64,000 nt of DNA from positions 1 to 64,000 of the forward strand of contig JAFQHP010000032.1 of NCBI GenBank assembly GCA_017397895.1, given 5' to 3'. Shown piece after piece: positions 53,892 to 62,556 of this stretch. How positions within the stretch are numbered: the first letter of the stretch is position 1; every line of letters starts with the position of its first letter. A program made the position numbers and the translations under genes. Below the pieces are notes generated by a model, which saw only the letters and a program-made list of their open reading frames with translations, was not told the DNA's origin and made no database searches. Source of the stretch: Clostridia bacterium. Lineage in GTDB: Bacteria; Bacillota; Clostridia; Christensenellales; Aristaeellaceae.

Positions 53892-54935
53892 TCAGTTGGT
53901 TTGCTGCTGAGCCGCTGCCCATTCGCTTTCCCAGTCTTCCTTCAGCTTCGTAACAATACTATTGCGGTTTGGATGTGTGCCTTTGCGCTCTTTGATACTG
54001 AGATGCATCGTCTTGGGCGTATAGAGACGCCAGAGATTGATGGGAACAATTTTCACCTTGTAGGGAGCATTCACCTTGTCCACCATCACATATCCCAGCA
54101 GGGCAGAGCCCATCGTATCAATGCCGTATTTAGGGAAGGGGAGGTACGCACACCCCACAAGCTTGTTGGAAGCATCGTATACTTTACCGCGCAACGCACC
54201 GTCAATGCACATATTCTTTTGCCGATTGAAACCATTGGGGAATGTCACTTTTACCATCAGGATGCCTGCGTTATTGTTATCCACAGAAACAGAAGCGTTC
54301 ATTTCCTGAAGCTGGCCGTACAGCGTAAGGGGGCTGTCGCAAAGGTCTGCCTTATATTGAGAAGCAAGCTTTTCCATCGTGGTGGACTTGGGACGGTTCC
54401 TTTCCGCATCCCGCGCCTGTTTCAAAAGCTGATCTTTTGTATCGGCTGCCCATTTTTTGTTGGCTTCATTCCGGGCACGGATATTTTCGTTTTCCTGTAT
54501 GGCATCCAGTGCGGTAGCAACGCCTGCGGCAACACCACCGATGCCCTGTGCAATGCCGCCCTCCACTGCCCAGTTGCGTTCTTTTTCGATATAAGCAGAA
54601 GAGCCGATCGCATTGCCCAGGGTTTTCATGGCAGCAATCCCCTGGGAGTGATTATAGGCTTGCTGTTGTTCAAAAAGAAGGATTTTGTCCAGTCCCTCAG
54701 CTTCAGATTGCTTCCTGGCCCACTCAATTTCAATGGCTTTGTCTTTCCTTAGTATAGTACGCGTGCGCTCAAGTTCCTTCTTTTCACGGTCTGCCTTGGT
54801 TTTCAAATATATAAGAGAACCAAAGAAAAGGGCAAAACCCAGAAGCATGACGGGAATCAGGGATTCATCGCCGGGATTTGCCAGGCCCACAACCGAGAAT
54901 AAAAGACCACAAATTAATAGGACGGCGGCATACAT
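53892..54935 (-). CDS. Hypothetical membrane protein with coiled coil, function unknown
   Basis: I do not recognise this 347-residue protein. Residues 1-20 and ~25-45 are two hydrophobic segments with a short outer loop (GDESLIP). Residues ~46-90 are highly charged and likely helical. A glycine/alanine-rich stretch at ~115-145 (EGGIAQGIGGVAAGVATAL) could insert into or contact a membrane. From ~190 a globular, beta-rich domain follows (SPLTLYGQLQ, ILMVKVTFPNGF, KVYDASNKLVGCAYLPFPKYGID). It has its own promoter and terminator and no operon partners, so context gives no function. Confidence 0.75.
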   Translation of the reverse strand: MYAAVLLICGLLFSVVGLANPGDESLIPVMLLGFALFFGSLIYLKTKADREKKELERTRTILRKDKAIEIEWARKQSEAEGLDKILLFEQQQAYNHSQGIAAMKTLGNAIGSSAYIEKERNWAVEGGIAQGIGGVAAGVATALDAIQENENIRARNEANKKWAADTKDQLLKQARDAERNRPKSTTMEKLASQYKADLCDSPLTLYGQLQEMNASVSVDNNNAGILMVKVTFPNGFNRQKNMCIDGALRGKVYDASNKLVGCAYLPFPKYGIDTMGSALLGYVMVDKVNAPYKVKIVPINLWRLYTPKTMHLSIKERKGTHPNRNSIVTKLKEDWESEWAAAQQQTN

Positions 54936-54976
54936 GGTGTTTTCCTCCGATGTAAATTGATTATTTGGATCATTTT

Positions 54977-55005
54977 ATTTTACAATGCGCAAAGGCTGAA
55001 GTCAA
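54977..55005 (-). promoter_or_regulatory. Promoter of the orphan membrane-protein gene
   Basis: Minus strand TTGACT (55000-55005), a 17-base spacer and TAAAAT (54977-54982). Confidence 0.65.
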
Positions 55006-55043
55006 TGAGATCATAAAGAGGAAGTTATCCGATCACTTTATTC

Positions 55044-55072
55044 TTGACGGAAGAGAGCAAAATACATAAAAT
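55044..55072 (+). promoter_or_regulatory. Promoter of the YitT-family gene
   Basis: TTGACG (55044-55049), a 17-base spacer and TAAAAT (55067-55072), 40 bases before the start codon. The ribosome binding site is weak. Confidence 0.65.
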
Positions 55073-55112
55073 AAATGCAGATACAATTTCATGAAAGCGA
55101 GCATGCCATGAT

Positions 55113-56000
55113 ATGAAAGAAAAGAAATGGTTGATTTATGTTGAAGTGATCGCAATAGCCATTCTTCTTGCGTTAAACTATCATCTGTTCGTGGTGGAAA
55201 ACGGCTTTGCACCGGCAGGGCTGAACGGCATTGCCACCATGGTGCAGTACAAAACGGGGTTCAGCATCGGTTATATGTCCCTGCTGATCAATACGCCGCT
55301 GTGTATATTGGCCTATTTTCTGGTGGACAGGCAATTTGCCTGCCGCTCCTTCTGCTTTTGCATCACGTATTCTCTGGCGTTTTTGCTGCTGCAAAGGCTG
55401 GGGCTGGAGAAGTTCCAGTACATCACCGGCGGGCATGACACTGTGTATCCCGTAATCCTCAGCGGCGTAATCAGCGGAGTGGTGTACGGCGCCTGCTTCA
55501 AGCAAAGCGCATCCACCGGCGGCACGGACATCATTTCCAAGTATATCAGTAAGAAAAAGCCGGAGCTGAATTTCTTCTGGATCACCTTTGCTCTCAACGC
55601 CGTTGTGGCTGCGGCTTCCTTTTTCGTTTATGCAGAAACTGACGCTAATGGAAACATGATTTTCGATTACAAGCCTGTTTGCCTTTGCGTGCTGTATTGC
55701 TTCATTTCCAGCTATGTGGGCAGTCATATCATCCGGGGTACCAAGCAGGCCTGCGAATTTACCATCATTACTTCCCATGCGGAAGAATTGAAGGAAGAAA
55801 TCTACCGGGTGCTCAAGCACGGCTGCACCAAGCTTGATGCAGTGGGGGGCTTTTCCAGCGGGGAAAAATGCGTGCTATTGTGCGTGGTGAACAACCATCA
55901 GATTGTGGATTTCCAGAACATCCTGAAAAAATACGACGATACCTTTGCCTTCTCCAACACCATCAATGAAACCTACGGCAATTTCAAAAAAATCAAATAA
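55113..56000 (+). CDS. YitT-family membrane protein (DUF161 with C-terminal DUF2179)
   Basis: A 295-residue protein with about five to six membrane helices in the first ~205 residues and a small cytoplasmic domain at ~210-290. FAPAGLNGIATMVQY and QSASTGGTDIISKYISKK are the conserved membrane-domain motifs. EFTIITSHAEELKEEIYRVL begins the DUF2179 domain, which resembles small ligand-binding domains. The family is widespread in Bacillota and its transport function is not settled. It is monocistronic between a clear promoter and terminator. Confidence 0.9.
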   Translation: MKEKKWLIYVEVIAIAILLALNYHLFVVENGFAPAGLNGIATMVQYKTGFSIGYMSLLINTPLCILAYFLVDRQFACRSFCFCITYSLAFLLLQRLGLEKFQYITGGHDTVYPVILSGVISGVVYGACFKQSASTGGTDIISKYISKKKPELNFFWITFALNAVVAAASFFVYAETDANGNMIFDYKPVCLCVLYCFISSYVGSHIIRGTKQACEFTIITSHAEELKEEIYRVLKHGCTKLDAVGGFSSGEKCVLLCVVNNHQIVDFQNILKKYDDTFAFSNTINETYGNFKKIK

Positions 56001-56017
56001 ATGATGCCATTGAAAAA

Positions 56018-56050
56018 GCCCCGGCTGAACTGCCGGGGCCATATTGTTTT
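56018..56050. terminator. Bidirectional terminator between yitT-like and GH94 genes
   Basis: An eight-base-pair GC-rich stem (56018-56025 with 56032-56039). TTTTTC follows on the minus strand and a weaker ATATTGTTTT on the plus strand. Confidence 0.85.
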
Positions 56051-56054
56051 GCAA

Positions 56055-58442
56055 TTACATTACAACGGTGATTTCGTTCACATCCAGCAGTTCTTCGGCT
56101 TTGATCAGGCCGGCAGGACGTTCCACGCCATTGAAGATGTACTTTTCGGGGTTGCCTTCCTTATGGGCGCTGTTATCCACGGTGATGTTCAGCTTCTTTC
56201 CGCGGAAAGTTTTCTGCATGGTGAAGCCGTCCCATTCAGCGGGGAAGGCGGGTGCGATCACGATGCCTTCGGGGGTGGGACGCAGGCCCAGGATGCCTTC
56301 CACGCAGCCAACCATCACAGTGCTTGCGGTACCGGTGAGCCAATGCACATGGCTGCGGCCGTGGTAGGGGCTGTCCTTACCTTCGATGAACTGGCCGTGA
56401 ACATAGGGCTCGATCACACGCAGGTCAGCATTATCGTTGAAGGAAGCGGGGCTGGATTCGGCAAAGTACTGGAACGCACGTCCGCCGTGGCCGCGCAGCG
56501 CCTCGGCCAGGATGGCCCAGCCCTGGATCTGGCAGAAAATACCGGCGTTTTCCTTGGTGGTGGGGTTGAACAGCAGCATCAGAGCGCCGTCAAACGCTTC
56601 ATAGCGATAGGGGGGATACATCACCTGCACACCGTAGGGGGTATTGAGTAGCTTGTTGGCGGTATCCAGGATGGTGTCAGCCTGCTGGGCGGTAGCAGCG
56701 CCGCTGATGACGGCCCAGGACTGGGGGTTCAGCCACATGGAGGCTTCCTTATCCTTCTTGCTGCCGATGATGGCACCCTTTTCGGTGAAGCCGCGGATGA
56801 AGCGGTCGTCTTCGAAGCAGTCTTCATTGAGGGTTTTGAGCAGCTTGCCGGCGATGTCCTTCAGGTAAGCCACATATTCCGGTTCATCCTTGCAGAATTC
56901 CTGCATGATCTGCAGTGCATAGTAGAACTGGAAAGCCACGAAGGTACTTTCACCGGTGGCGCCAAGGCGAAGGCAGTCGTTCCAGTCGGCATGGAGGCCG
57001 GCGGGCATACCGTGGGGGCCCAGGTGGTTCATGGTGAAATCGATGGCGCGCTTGAGATGCTCACGGACAGTGCCTTCGTCCTTGTCGGCGAAGGGGATCA
57101 CGGTATCGAGATAGGCCATGTTGCCGGTTTCGGCGATGTACTTATACACAGTGGGGAAGAGCCACATGGCGTCATCGGCACGGTAATGGGGATGGCCGGT
57201 TTCGCGGACGTAGGATTCGTCTTCGGGCGTGTTTTCATGGCCGGCGTTGTGGTTGAACTTCACCAGGGGCAGGCCGCCGCCGTGGTGCACCTGGGCGGAG
57301 AGCATGAAGTCCAGCTGCTTGCGGGCCATTTCGGGATCCAGATGGATGATGCCCTGGATATCCTGCACGGTATCGCGGTAGCCGTAGCCGTTACGTTCGC
57401 CGCAGTAAATGAGGGAAGCGGCACGGCTCCACACGAAGGTGGTGAAGCACTGGAAAGCGTTCCAGGTGTTGATCATGGAATTGAAACGGGCGTCGGGGGT
57501 GTTGATGATGAGGTTTTCCAGTTCGCCGTGCCAGTAGCCAATGAGGGCCTTCAGTTCGGCATCCACGGTTTCTTCCACATTCTTGTAGGAATCCAGAATT
57601 TCACGGGCCTGGAACTGGTTCTTCTGACCCAGCATGAAAGCAAAGCTCTTCTTTTCGCCGGGCTTGAGGGTCACCTTCACCTGCAGAGCACCGCAGGGAT
57701 TGCCGTTATAGTTCATGGCACCGTTGCACTTGCCGTCTTCCACAGCCTGGGGATTGGTGAAGCGGTTGCGGCCCAGGAAGTTTTCGCGGCTGCCGGTGCA
57801 GCTGACAACAGGAGCGCCGGCCACGCCGAAGAAGCGTTCGGTGCCGTTGGTGCCGTCAGGATTGACATGGCAGAATTCGTTGATGTGCTGCAGGATGAAA
57901 TCATTGCAGAATTCGGTACGGGTGATGAACTGGGTGTACTGCAGGTTTACCTGGTCCTGGGTGTAGAAGGATTCGGTGGTGAATTCGCAATAGCCGAAAG
58001 CGCTGATTTCACGTTCTTCGTCGGACTTGTTTTCCAGGGTGACCCGCCACACTTCGTGGGTGGCATCCATGGGAACATAGTAAAGCGCCTTGCTTTCGAT
58101 GCCGGCATATTCGCTGACGAATTCGGTGTAGGAAGTGCCGTGATGGCATTCGGTTTTATACTGATCCAGGGGCTTGGCCACAGGCCGCCAGGAAGCGGAC
58201 CAGAAATCGCCGGTCTTCTCATCCCGCAGGTAGATATAGCGGCCGGGTTCGTCAAACTGATTGAACACGTAACGCAGGATACGGCCGGCAGCGCCGGACT
58301 TGACGAAGCTGTAACCGCCGGCGTTCACCGTAACGATGGCGCCGTAGGCAGGAGAACCCAGATAGTTCGCCCAGGGGGCAGGAGTATTGGGGTTAGTGAT
58401 GACGTATTCCCGTTTTGCATCATCAAAATATCCGTATTGCAT
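56055..58442 (-). CDS. GH94 phosphorylase (cellobiose phosphorylase-like)
   Basis: Uses phosphate to split a beta-glucoside to alpha-glucose-1-phosphate plus a sugar. The 795 residues comprise an N-terminal beta-sandwich, a helical linker and an (alpha/alpha)6 barrel with YGYRDTVQDIQGI and HADWNDCL, whose Asp is the general acid. The size and the ERNGYGYRDT region fit cellobiose-type enzymes, but acceptor (glucose, cellodextrin, N-acetylglucosamine) is not certain. Start 58442 is chosen for GAGGAGG upstream. There is no signal peptide. It has its own promoter; a nucleotidyltransferase that could use glucose-1-phosphate lies upstream but is separated by a terminator. Confidence 0.92.
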   Translation of the reverse strand: MQYGYFDDAKREYVITNPNTPAPWANYLGSPAYGAIVTVNAGGYSFVKSGAAGRILRYVFNQFDEPGRYIYLRDEKTGDFWSASWRPVAKPLDQYKTECHHGTSYTEFVSEYAGIESKALYYVPMDATHEVWRVTLENKSDEEREISAFGYCEFTTESFYTQDQVNLQYTQFITRTEFCNDFILQHINEFCHVNPDGTNGTERFFGVAGAPVVSCTGSRENFLGRNRFTNPQAVEDGKCNGAMNYNGNPCGALQVKVTLKPGEKKSFAFMLGQKNQFQAREILDSYKNVEETVDAELKALIGYWHGELENLIINTPDARFNSMINTWNAFQCFTTFVWSRAASLIYCGERNGYGYRDTVQDIQGIIHLDPEMARKQLDFMLSAQVHHGGGLPLVKFNHNAGHENTPEDESYVRETGHPHYRADDAMWLFPTVYKYIAETGNMAYLDTVIPFADKDEGTVREHLKRAIDFTMNHLGPHGMPAGLHADWNDCLRLGATGESTFVAFQFYYALQIMQEFCKDEPEYVAYLKDIAGKLLKTLNEDCFEDDRFIRGFTEKGAIIGSKKDKEASMWLNPQSWAVISGAATAQQADTILDTANKLLNTPYGVQVMYPPYRYEAFDGALMLLFNPTTKENAGIFCQIQGWAILAEALRGHGGRAFQYFAESSPASFNDNADLRVIEPYVHGQFIEGKDSPYHGRSHVHWLTGTASTVMVGCVEGILGLRPTPEGIVIAPAFPAEWDGFTMQKTFRGKKLNITVDNSAHKEGNPEKYIFNGVERPAGLIKAEELLDVNEITVVM

Positions 58443-58507
58443 AGAGAATGCCTCCTCAAAATTGTGGAAAAGATGCGCAAATTGCGCTCTGTTTCCAGTT
58501 TGCACCC

Positions 58508-58536
58508 ATCATAACACATCTTTTTGCTACTTTCAA
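58508..58536 (-). promoter_or_regulatory. Promoter of the GH94 gene
   Basis: Minus strand TTGAAA (58531-58536), a 17-base spacer and TATGAT (58508-58513), about 66 bases before the start codon. Confidence 0.7.
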
Positions 58537-58580
58537 GGGAGGTAACAGCTTTGTCATGGAATTGTAGTTTTCTGTCAAAC

Positions 58581-58607
58581 AAAAAAGCGGCTCTGTATCT
58601 GAGCCGC
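58581..58607 (-). terminator. Terminator of the nucleotidyltransferase gene
   Basis: A seven-base-pair stem (58601-58607 with 58587-58593) is followed on the minus strand by TTTTTT. Confidence 0.88.
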
Positions 58608-58625
58608 AGTGATAGGTAAACAGTG

Positions 58626-59543
58626 TTATTTCCAAAGCTGACGGGGGTATTTGCCTTCCTGCTTCATTCTTTCAATGGCGGACTGAACGTCAGGCAGGTC
58701 GGCGGCATAGGTGATGCCGTACCATTTTTCACCCGTTTTGAGAAGGCGTACTTTGGCTTTTCCTTCCCGGATCATCTGATCCGGAATCAAGGGCAGGAAA
58801 TATTCGCACTTGAGGGGATTGACCGGGAGATTTTCCGAAAGGAAATCGGGGAAGCGGTTCACAAATTCATCCATGATGCACCTGGGAAAGCCCCAGCAGT
58901 TCATGGAAACGGCGGTATCGCCGGGGAGGAAGGTGTAGGTTTTGCCGCCGTCTTCGGTATAGGCTGCGCCGTCCCCCTGCATGATGATGGTGGTGCGCTC
59001 CCGGATGGCGGTCATGTACAGGCCGTCTTCGCTGGTTTCGCATACACCCCGGGAAACGGAGCCGTTTTCCGTCAGGGTGTTTCGGATAAGATAGCCCACC
59101 ATGGCAAGGGCGGAATTATCCTCATTTTCAACCAGGAAGCGATGCATCTGCTCAAAGGCCTCTGCACCGTAAAAGTCGTCCGCATTGATGACGCAGAAAG
59201 GGGCATCCACTGCATCGTTGGCACAGAGCACGGCATGGGCAGTGCCCCAGGGCTTCACCCGGCCTTCCGGAATGAAATAGCCTTCCGGCAGGATATCCGG
59301 CCGCTGATGGACAAAGGTGATTTTCGCATTATCACCGATTCGATTCGCAATTGTTTCACGGAAAAGCTGTTCGTTTTCAGGCTTCACAATGACGATGATT
59401 TCGTCAAAGCCTGCCCTTACGGCGTCAAAAATGGAATAGTCAATGATAATATGGCCTTCCTGATCCACAGGCGCCATTTGCTTCAGCCCGCCAAAACGGC
59501 TGCCAAGACCGGCGGCCATGATGATCAATTGAGTTTTCTTCAT
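58626..59543 (-). CDS. Sugar-1-phosphate nucleotidyltransferase
   Basis: A 305-residue GT-A-like nucleotidyltransferase. IIMAAGLGSRFGGLKQMAPVD is the nucleotide-binding signature (G-x-G-x-R and the catalytic Lys), and VINADDFYG holds the metal-binding Asp. The C-terminal part (GEKWYGITYAADLPDVQSAI) is typical of a GalU-like subgroup found in Bacteroides and Clostridia, but the sugar is not certain. It could turn glucose-1-phosphate released by GH94 into an NDP-sugar (inference). GGAGG precedes the start. Confidence 0.85.
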   Translation of the reverse strand: MKKTQLIIMAAGLGSRFGGLKQMAPVDQEGHIIIDYSIFDAVRAGFDEIIVIVKPENEQLFRETIANRIGDNAKITFVHQRPDILPEGYFIPEGRVKPWGTAHAVLCANDAVDAPFCVINADDFYGAEAFEQMHRFLVENEDNSALAMVGYLIRNTLTENGSVSRGVCETSEDGLYMTAIRERTTIIMQGDGAAYTEDGGKTYTFLPGDTAVSMNCWGFPRCIMDEFVNRFPDFLSENLPVNPLKCEYFLPLIPDQMIREGKAKVRLLKTGEKWYGITYAADLPDVQSAIERMKQEGKYPRQLWK

Positions 59544-59572
59544 CAGGAGTCCCTCCTTTATATGCTGGCATT

Positions 59573-59601
59573 ATTATAACGCAAAAATCTTTTTTCGTAA
59601 A
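59573..59601 (-). promoter_or_regulatory. Possible promoter of the nucleotidyltransferase gene
   Basis: Minus strand TTTACG (59596-59601), a 17-base spacer and TATAAT (59573-59578). Confidence 0.55.
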
Positions 59602-59606
59602 CAGCA

Positions 59607-61091
59607 TTATAGCCGGATCACCCGCGCACCTGTTTTTTCGATGAAGGCCGCATCGTGCTCCACCAGCACCATGGTGGGATGGAATTGCTGCAGCAGCTTT
59701 TCAATCTGGATGCGGGAAAGCACGTCGATGTAATTGAGGGGTTCATCCCAAAGATACAAGTGAGCGGACTGGCAAAGGCTCATGGCCAGCATGATTTTCT
59801 TCTGTTGGCCAATGCTCAAGTTTTCCAGGGGATAATCAAAATGCTCCCTTGAAAAATTCAATTTGCGAAGGATGGTTTTGAACAGGGTTTCGTCAATGCC
59901 GTGATGCTGGACAAAGGAACGCATATCCCCTGAAGGCCGGGCGTTCTGGGGTACATAGGAGATGACGCACCCGCTTTGCAGCTTCACAAGCCCGCTGTCA
60001 GGAGAAAGCAGGCCCAGAAGCAAGCGGATCACGGTGGATTTTCCGCTGCCGTTTCGTCCCTCCAGCGCAACAATTTCACCGGGGCGGACAGCCATGGAGA
60101 AATCCTCCAGCACCTTTCTTTCGCCAAAGGAAACTGTCACATCTTCCAGAGCGGCCACATCGCCTTTATTCTGAAACAGGGGACGAAGCTTCAAATCCTC
60201 GCTGTATTCCACATCCTTGAGCAGCCCTTCCTTTTCAGAAATGGCTTTTTCCATACGGAATTCCATGCTCTTTCGCTGCTGCTGCATGCGGCGTGATTTT
60301 TCGCCAATGTAGGAACGGGCATTCTTGGTGCGTTCATGGCTGTCTTCATGGAGACCGATTTTCTGGCTTTCCGCCTGATCTGCCCAGGTGCGCGCATTTT
60401 GTGCCGCACTTTTCAGATGGCCGATTTCCTTCTTCAGCCGATCATTTTGTTCCTGTTCAAAATGATCCCTGCGTTCTTTATTCTCCGCCCAGGAGGAATA
60501 ATTGCCTTTTTGCACTTCCAGCCCGCTTCTGTTGATGGACAGCACATGGTCAATGCATTGATCCAGAAAATTACGGTCATGGGAAACCAGCATGAAGCCC
60601 TTCTTTTTGTTCAGATATTCCGCCACCAGCTTTCTGCTTTCCTTGTCCAGATGGTCGGTAGGTTCATCGATGAGAAGAAAATGATGATCGTTGGAGAACA
60701 GAAGTGCCAGCAGGACCTTTACCTGCTCGCCGCCGGAAAGCAATTGAAAGGGCGTGGAAAGGACGCTGTCGTTCAATTGCAAAAGGGAGGCCTCCCGGAA
60801 AAACTGCCAGGTTTCTCCGTCTTGTTGAAAATCAGCTGCCATTTCCATAGGCGGCTGCTCCGGATGGGGAACAGGCAAGGGAAAATAATCAAAGGAAAGC
60901 GGTGCATGAATGGCGCCGTTTGCGTCCAGATCACCATGGAGCAGGCGCAGCAAGGTGGTTTTGCCTCTGCCGTTTCGGCCAATCAGGCCCAGCTTCCAGT
61001 TGCTGTCCAGATTGACAGAGGCATTGTGAAATACCGTTTCCGGGGAACCGTCGTATGCAAATGTAAGATTTTGAATTGTGATCTGAGCCAT
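59607..61091 (-). CDS. ABC-F ribosomal protection protein, Lsa-type
   Basis: A soluble twin-ATPase that in this family displaces lincosamides, streptogramin A and pleuromutilins from the ribosome. The first cassette has GRNGRGKTT, LLSGGEQVK and LLIDEPTDHLD. The linker (residues ~190-300) is helical and charged. The second cassette has GRNGSGKST, LSIGQQKK and LYLWDEPLNYID. There are no membrane segments. The ATG at 61091 gives 494 residues, the usual Lsa length. A regulated leader lies upstream. The exact drug range cannot be read from sequence, and a housekeeping translation factor is the alternative. Confidence 0.87.
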   Translation of the reverse strand: MAQITIQNLTFAYDGSPETVFHNASVNLDSNWKLGLIGRNGRGKTTLLRLLHGDLDANGAIHAPLSFDYFPLPVPHPEQPPMEMAADFQQDGETWQFFREASLLQLNDSVLSTPFQLLSGGEQVKVLLALLFSNDHHFLLIDEPTDHLDKESRKLVAEYLNKKKGFMLVSHDRNFLDQCIDHVLSINRSGLEVQKGNYSSWAENKERRDHFEQEQNDRLKKEIGHLKSAAQNARTWADQAESQKIGLHEDSHERTKNARSYIGEKSRRMQQQRKSMEFRMEKAISEKEGLLKDVEYSEDLKLRPLFQNKGDVAALEDVTVSFGERKVLEDFSMAVRPGEIVALEGRNGSGKSTVIRLLLGLLSPDSGLVKLQSGCVISYVPQNARPSGDMRSFVQHHGIDETLFKTILRKLNFSREHFDYPLENLSIGQQKKIMLAMSLCQSAHLYLWDEPLNYIDVLSRIQIEKLLQQFHPTMVLVEHDAAFIEKTGARVIRL

Positions 61092-61147
61092 ATGTACCTC
61101 CGTGAATATCAGTGGGCAGGCAAACAACAGGCTGTTTTTTTTACAAC

Positions 61148-61195
61148 AAAAAAAGACGCCGACAGGTTTCCTGCACACAAAAACAATCCGGTGTC
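61148..61195 (-). terminator. Putative attenuator terminator in the ABC-F leader
   Basis: On the minus strand GACACCGG (61188-61195) faces CGGCGTC (61155-61161), with one mismatch and an inner CAGG-AAA-CCTG hairpin. Seven T follow (61148-61154). A competing fold pairs CGGTGT with ACACCG and CCTGCAC with GTGCAGG upstream. Confidence 0.6.
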
Positions 61196-61229
61196 AGAAC
61201 ACCGTTGTTTATTGTAAAAATGGTGCAGG

Positions 61230-61241
61230 TTACTTGCGCAT
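61230..61241 (-). CDS. Three-codon leader ORF (Met-Arg-Lys) upstream of the ABC-F gene
   Basis: ATG CGC AAG TAA, preceded at five bases by AAAGGGGTGG, a good ribosome binding site. It lies about 30 bases after the transcription start and ahead of the terminator. Very short leader ORFs with a terminator control several ABC-F resistance genes by antibiotic-induced ribosome stalling, which is the likely role here. Confidence 0.65.
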   Translation of the reverse strand: MRK

Positions 61242-61270
61242 CTTTCCACCCCTTTGAAAATGATGCGATA

Positions 61271-61299
61271 ATTATACCAAATACCGCATGAAAAGTCAA
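61271..61299 (-). promoter_or_regulatory. Promoter of the ABC-F gene
   Basis: Minus strand TTGACT (61294-61299), a 17-base spacer and TATAAT (61271-61276). It gives a leader of about 170 bases. Confidence 0.75.
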
Positions 61300-61315
61300 T
61301 GTTTACAAATGGCAA

Positions 61316-61344
61316 TTGTATTTCAGATTGCTCTGTGGTAAAAT
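61316..61344 (+). promoter_or_regulatory. Promoter of the GH3 gene
   Basis: TTGTAT (61316-61321), a 17-base spacer and TAAAAT (61339-61344), 37 bases before the start at 61382. Confidence 0.6.
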
Positions 61345-61381
61345 GAATGACGAAATATGCTTTCCTGAAAGGGGAAAGGCA

Positions 61382-62539
61382 ATGAAGAAAATTTGTTTGC
61401 TGCTGGCAGTTATGATGCTGTTTGTAAATCTTATTTGCCTTGCAGAGGATGACGAATGGATTGTGGAAGAGGTGCAGGAAAACCGTGCGCCGGATCCTGT
61501 CAATCAGGCAAGAATTCTGATGCGCTGGATGACCGATGAAGAAAAAATCGGCCAGATGCTGATGGTGGCCCCGGAAGATCTGACCGGCGAAAAGCTTTCC
61601 CAGCGAATAACCGATGCCGATGTCTTTACAGCCATTCCTGCAGGCGGTGTGATTCTATACGGACAGAATATCGCCTCCCATGAGCAGCTGGCGGCATTGA
61701 CCGGGGATATTTATAAAGGAGCACAGAATGCCGGCCTGTATACGCCCTTTGTTGCCGTGGATGAAGAGGGGGGCTATGTGGCCCGTATTGCCAATAAACT
61801 GGGGCTGGAGGGCGCAGAAACGGCCGAAGAAATCGGCCTGAGCGGCAATCCGGAAGATGCGTATCAGGCCGGCCTTCGCATCGGCGGATATTTGAAGGAG
61901 TATGGCGTGAACCTTGACCTGGCGCCGGTTGCGGACGTATTGATATCAGATGCACCGGAATTGGACGGCAGAAGTTATGGCAAGGACGCACAGCTGGTGT
62001 CCCTGATGTCCGGGAGAATGGCGGATGGGCTGCGGGAGCAGGGAATTATTCCGTGCTTCAAGCATTTTCCGGGCCACGGCACAGTGACAAGAAACGCCCA
62101 CAATGTGCCTGTGCAGCATGGACGCACATATGAACAAATGGTCAATAACGAGCTGATCCCTTTCCAGGATGCCATCGATAATGGCGCTGAGATGATCATG
62201 CTGAGCCATCTGAAGGCAACAGCACTGGATCAAGAATATCCCGCTTCCCTGTCTCATCTGATTATAGAAGGCCTGCTTCGTGAAGAAATGGGCTATAACG
62301 GCGTTGTGATCACCGATGCTTTGCGGATGGATGCCATCCGGGAAGAATATTCCGTCCGGGAGGCAGTGGTATTGGCGGTGAATGCCGGTGCCGATATCCT
62401 GCTGGTGCCGGGAGACGGAAAAGCAGCGTTTCAGGCGCTGAAAGATGCTGTTGAAAAAGGCGAAATTTCCATGGAACGCATTGAAGACAGCGTGGCCAGG
62501 ATAATTGCTCTGAAAATCAAGAGCGGCCTCATTAAATGA
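61382..62539 (+). CDS. nagZ: Secreted GH3 beta-N-acetylhexosaminidase (NagZ-like)
   Basis: Cleaves terminal N-acetylglucosamine, typically from peptidoglycan fragments. Residues 1-~21 are a signal peptide (KKICLLLAVMMLFVNLICLAE); its Cys residues do not form a clear lipobox. The GH3 barrel shows EKIGQMLMV, VAVDEEGGYVARI, KHFPGHGTVTRNAH with the His of the NagZ catalytic dyad, and VVITDALRMDAI with the nucleophile Asp. The start at 61382 has AAAGGGGAAAGG upstream. It has 385 residues, a single domain as in NagZ. It lies next to a SpoIID/LytB gene, another peptidoglycan enzyme type. Confidence 0.9.
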   Translation: MKKICLLLAVMMLFVNLICLAEDDEWIVEEVQENRAPDPVNQARILMRWMTDEEKIGQMLMVAPEDLTGEKLSQRITDADVFTAIPAGGVILYGQNIASHEQLAALTGDIYKGAQNAGLYTPFVAVDEEGGYVARIANKLGLEGAETAEEIGLSGNPEDAYQAGLRIGGYLKEYGVNLDLAPVADVLISDAPELDGRSYGKDAQLVSLMSGRMADGLREQGIIPCFKHFPGHGTVTRNAHNVPVQHGRTYEQMVNNELIPFQDAIDNGAEMIMLSHLKATALDQEYPASLSHLIIEGLLREEMGYNGVVITDALRMDAIREEYSVREAVVLAVNAGADILLVPGDGKAAFQALKDAVEKGEISMERIEDSVARIIALKIKSGLIK

Positions 62540-62556
62540 AGCCGCTTTTTTATTTT
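62522..62556 (+). terminator. Terminator overlapping the GH3 stop codon
   Basis: AGCGGC (62522-62527) pairs with GCCGCT (62540-62545), with inner TCATT-AATGA pairs, followed by TTTTTTATTTTTATT. The stop codon lies inside the hairpin. Confidence 0.8.
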
